Assembly: GCF_022539665.2 (NCBI RefSeq)
Contig: NC_081331.1
Span: 62,001-126,000 of the forward strand
Length of the DNA: 64,000 bases
DNA from: Daphnia carinata
Lineage: Eukaryota; Arthropoda; Branchiopoda; Diplostraca; Daphniidae
Direction of reading: 5' to 3'
Part shown: positions 61,665-64,000 of the stretch, one piece after another
How positions within the stretch are numbered: position 1 is the first letter of the stretch
Layout: every line of letters starts with the position of its first letter
Translations under genes and position numbers: made by a program
Notes under the pieces: model-generated
Databases searched by the model: none
Seen by the model: only the letters and a program-made list of their open reading frames with translations
Told to the model about the DNA's origin: nothing

Positions 61665-64000
61665 CCTTGACTACGTAATCAGGGTTTATCCCGTTCTTTT
61701 TTGATGAAACAAATCCTTCTTCTTGATCCCAGTCAATCAATCAATCGCCACACCATCGGAATAACAACGAAATGGAACACTGGAGGAAAACAATTCGACA
61801 TGCATAATATCTTTCCGGCGGGGGAATGTCGAAGGAAGAAAATCCAATCAAATCATTTGATCAACAGCGATGCCGCAATATCCCTTCCCTCCCTCTGAAT
61901 TGTTCTTCACTAAATGAAGTGACACGGAACACGAGCAGCCGATGATAAAGAAAAGAAAACCCAATAAAGAACAAGACCTGAGCAAGACAAGGGTCAAAAC
62001 GTCTAATAATGCGGGCCGAGACTGCGATGTGATGATGTTGTTTCGTCTGCACACGATCCTCCTTGACACGATGCCCGGTCGGGAGCAGCGGTCGGGAATT
62101 CAAACTGAAGACCACCGTCTCAGAGGAGCGACTGCCATAGTCGGTTGTTGGACCCAAATATAGTAGACGACGACGCCCGATGGGGAGGGGAATACGGAAA
62201 ACGGAGAAAAAGAGCGAAGAAGAGAAAGAAGAAGATTAAACGAAGAGGAAGAAGAAGAAGGGAGAAAAAAAAAAAAAACGTTTTCTGGCAGCCAGTCAGT
62301 GCCAATTGTAGTGGACTGCGTATACATCGGCAGCCACTACTACGTACACCGCACACGACGAGGCACACACACACACAGGCGCACTTATTTGGAGTAAGAG
62401 CTAGGCGCAGTCCATCACACCCACATGGCCTGATATCTCTTTATGCATTCACATATAGACAGCGGACGAGAACTCAGACACGGCATTTTCTTTCAGTTTC
62501 TATTGATGGAGAATCGACTCGAGTTTATCTTGCACGCTGAAAAGGGGCGACGATGATGGACCGAAAAGATTCCAAAATAGGCAGACGGTCAGCCAAAAAG
62601 ATTTATACGAACCGACAGTGACGGATCGCTTCGTACTGAAGCATCGCTCATGTCTATAGGCTTTATAGGCTGCGTATAGTAGAAAAGAAAACGAGGTAAA
62701 GTCAATATCACTTCTACATAGCCCCCAGCTTTTTTCTTTCTCTTGTCTGTTTTCATTCCAAGGCAAGAGAAACGGAATAGAGACGATGTACGGAAAACCC
62801 CGATAGTGTTTGGCTCTCTTTACGACTAAATGCATTTGCTATCTGTCCGATAGCAAATGCAAGTTTGCAATTCAAAGACCTTTGCACAGATCCAATCTTG
62901 CTAGGCATTAAGCAAGGGCGGAGTAAGTTTTTCGTAACAAACGCGCGCATGAGCTTAGCGTACCGAATAGCTCGGCAGGATGCGTGACATGCAGCAGTTC
63001 TGCGGTGAATATAAATTGCCTTGTGTGCGTGAATCATTTTTTGCGTTATGCTGCGACGTTGCTTTATATGCGGCAATTCGTTTGGGCGGACGTCGCTTCG
63101 TGCATGTTTGTAATCAAGTGTCGATGATATGTCCTTAACATTAAAATGGAAAGACACGTGATGTATTGCCTTCGCCTAGGAGGCACGCGACGTTGCCTCA
63201 GTCGACATGTATTGCACGCAAACGAAAAATGTATACACACAAGTGCAGCGCGAATATCTACGTGTTCTAACAAACGTCGGCACTGCCATCATTTGATATT
63301 CGTGTTCCTTCCGCTTCTGCCCTGTGCCGCTGAATAATGCAATACATCCCTATATCTATATACTTCCGCTTCATGTGGCACGTCGCCTATCGTTGCTTCA
63401 CGTGGCTCTTTGTTCTCGTATATAGCGCAGCTACAACAAAAATATGGTTTGGCATAAAGATTTTTATTGTGCGATAGAAGAGTTGTTGTTTGACGATCCT
63501 CCCATACACTCGCTGATGTTTGGCTTTCCGATCTGTCTACGTTCAAAAACCAGCCGCCGCATTTTGGACGAAGCCGTTTGATTGTGCTATTTCAGTTTGC
63601 GTCTGACACGACAACATCACATCAAGACGCCTCGTCATATCATCACCCGACGCCGAGTGACGCGCATTCACGACTGATACCGATCTGACAAATGTACAAC
63701 ATCATGTAAAACCCCAATTATTCGCAGTGCAAAGTCTATGTGTTGGCCGTGTCATTTGTCCAACAAATCATTTGCTTTATTGCGATATTGACGACAGGTT
63801 CAAAACGTGACCTAGAAAGCTCAGTGGCCGTTCGGTGCAAACGCTTTCAACAAGAGCTCGTCAACGTGAAATGTGATGGTTGTGCAGTGCGAAAAAAATG
63901 CGATTTATCCATCGAGCCTTGTGTTGGTTCGTGAAGGTCGCTGTTGTAACGCATTGTGGCATAAAACGGACAATCTTCGAGGTCTTTTACAAATCTTGTG
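61665..64000. other. Upstream region of paralogue 3, no gene seen
   Basis: No supportable coding sequence. The region contains the putative promoter of paralogue 3, a long polypurine tract (62181-62278) and short CA-rich stretches near 62365. Confidence 0.45.
62181..62278 (+). repeat. Long polypurine tract
   Basis: About 98 nt are almost entirely A and G on the plus strand, with only scattered pyrimidines, including GAA/GAAGA runs and a terminal A run. It lies about 520-610 nt upstream of paralogue 3 on its template orientation. Such tracts can form triplex DNA and are often nucleosome-depleted. Confidence 0.8.

Overview
The window reads as nuclear DNA of a small-genome arthropod, most likely a cladoceran crustacean of the Daphnia type. 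The evidence is compact multi-exon genes with many introns of about 55-130 nt, canonical GT-AG splice sites, and animal- or arthropod-specific proteins (huckebein, Zwilch, a BET protein of the fs(1)h/BRD4 type, a CTR1 copper transporter, ZGPAT). There is no bacterial, viral or CRISPR content. I read gene structures by eye from splice sites and codon phase, and no database search was run.

Layout. 1-835 is the 3' end of an ankyrin-repeat gene built from near-identical 111-bp units. 836-14078 shows no gene I can support. 14079-15386 (+) is huckebein (hkb), a gap-type zinc-finger repressor with a Groucho-binding FRPW motif. 15387-22166 again shows no supportable gene, apart from two degenerate tRNA-like pieces. 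22167-24786 (-) is an 11-exon gene for the kinetochore protein Zwilch. 26611-34958 (+) is a 14-exon BET gene with two bromodomains, NET, SEED and a conserved C-terminal motif. 35956-36750 (-) is a 4-exon CTR1 copper transporter, convergent with the BET gene; the two poly(A) signals are about 180 nt apart. 39486-41314 (-) is ZGPAT (CCCH finger, Tudor, G-patch), with one reading-frame anomaly. 42368-42909 (-) is a 3-exon gene for an unrecognised 136-residue protein with two membrane segments.

The right third (45.3-61.7 kb, all minus strand) holds what I find most interesting: three tandem, head-to-tail units. Each begins with a long exon encoding a large, low-complexity, presumably cytoplasmic N-terminus, an arginine-rich stretch and one transmembrane helix. 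Each ends in a short motif of the form T-L-x-x-A-x-x-I-D-(D/E)-(L/A), and each is cut by a phase-1 splice donor at the same codon. I do not recognise this family. For the first unit a plausible terminal exon carries four N-glycosylation sequons, which supports a type II membrane topology. I could not find the downstream exons of the other two with confidence.

The housekeeping block (Zwilch, BET protein, CTR1, ZGPAT) is compact and shows no shared pathway. The gene-poor flanks around hkb suit a developmental regulator with extended cis-regulatory DNA. Two genes (ZGPAT and the first paralogue) show apparent small frameshifts, which could be assembly errors, allelic lesions or, for ZGPAT, an unusual 58-nt intron.
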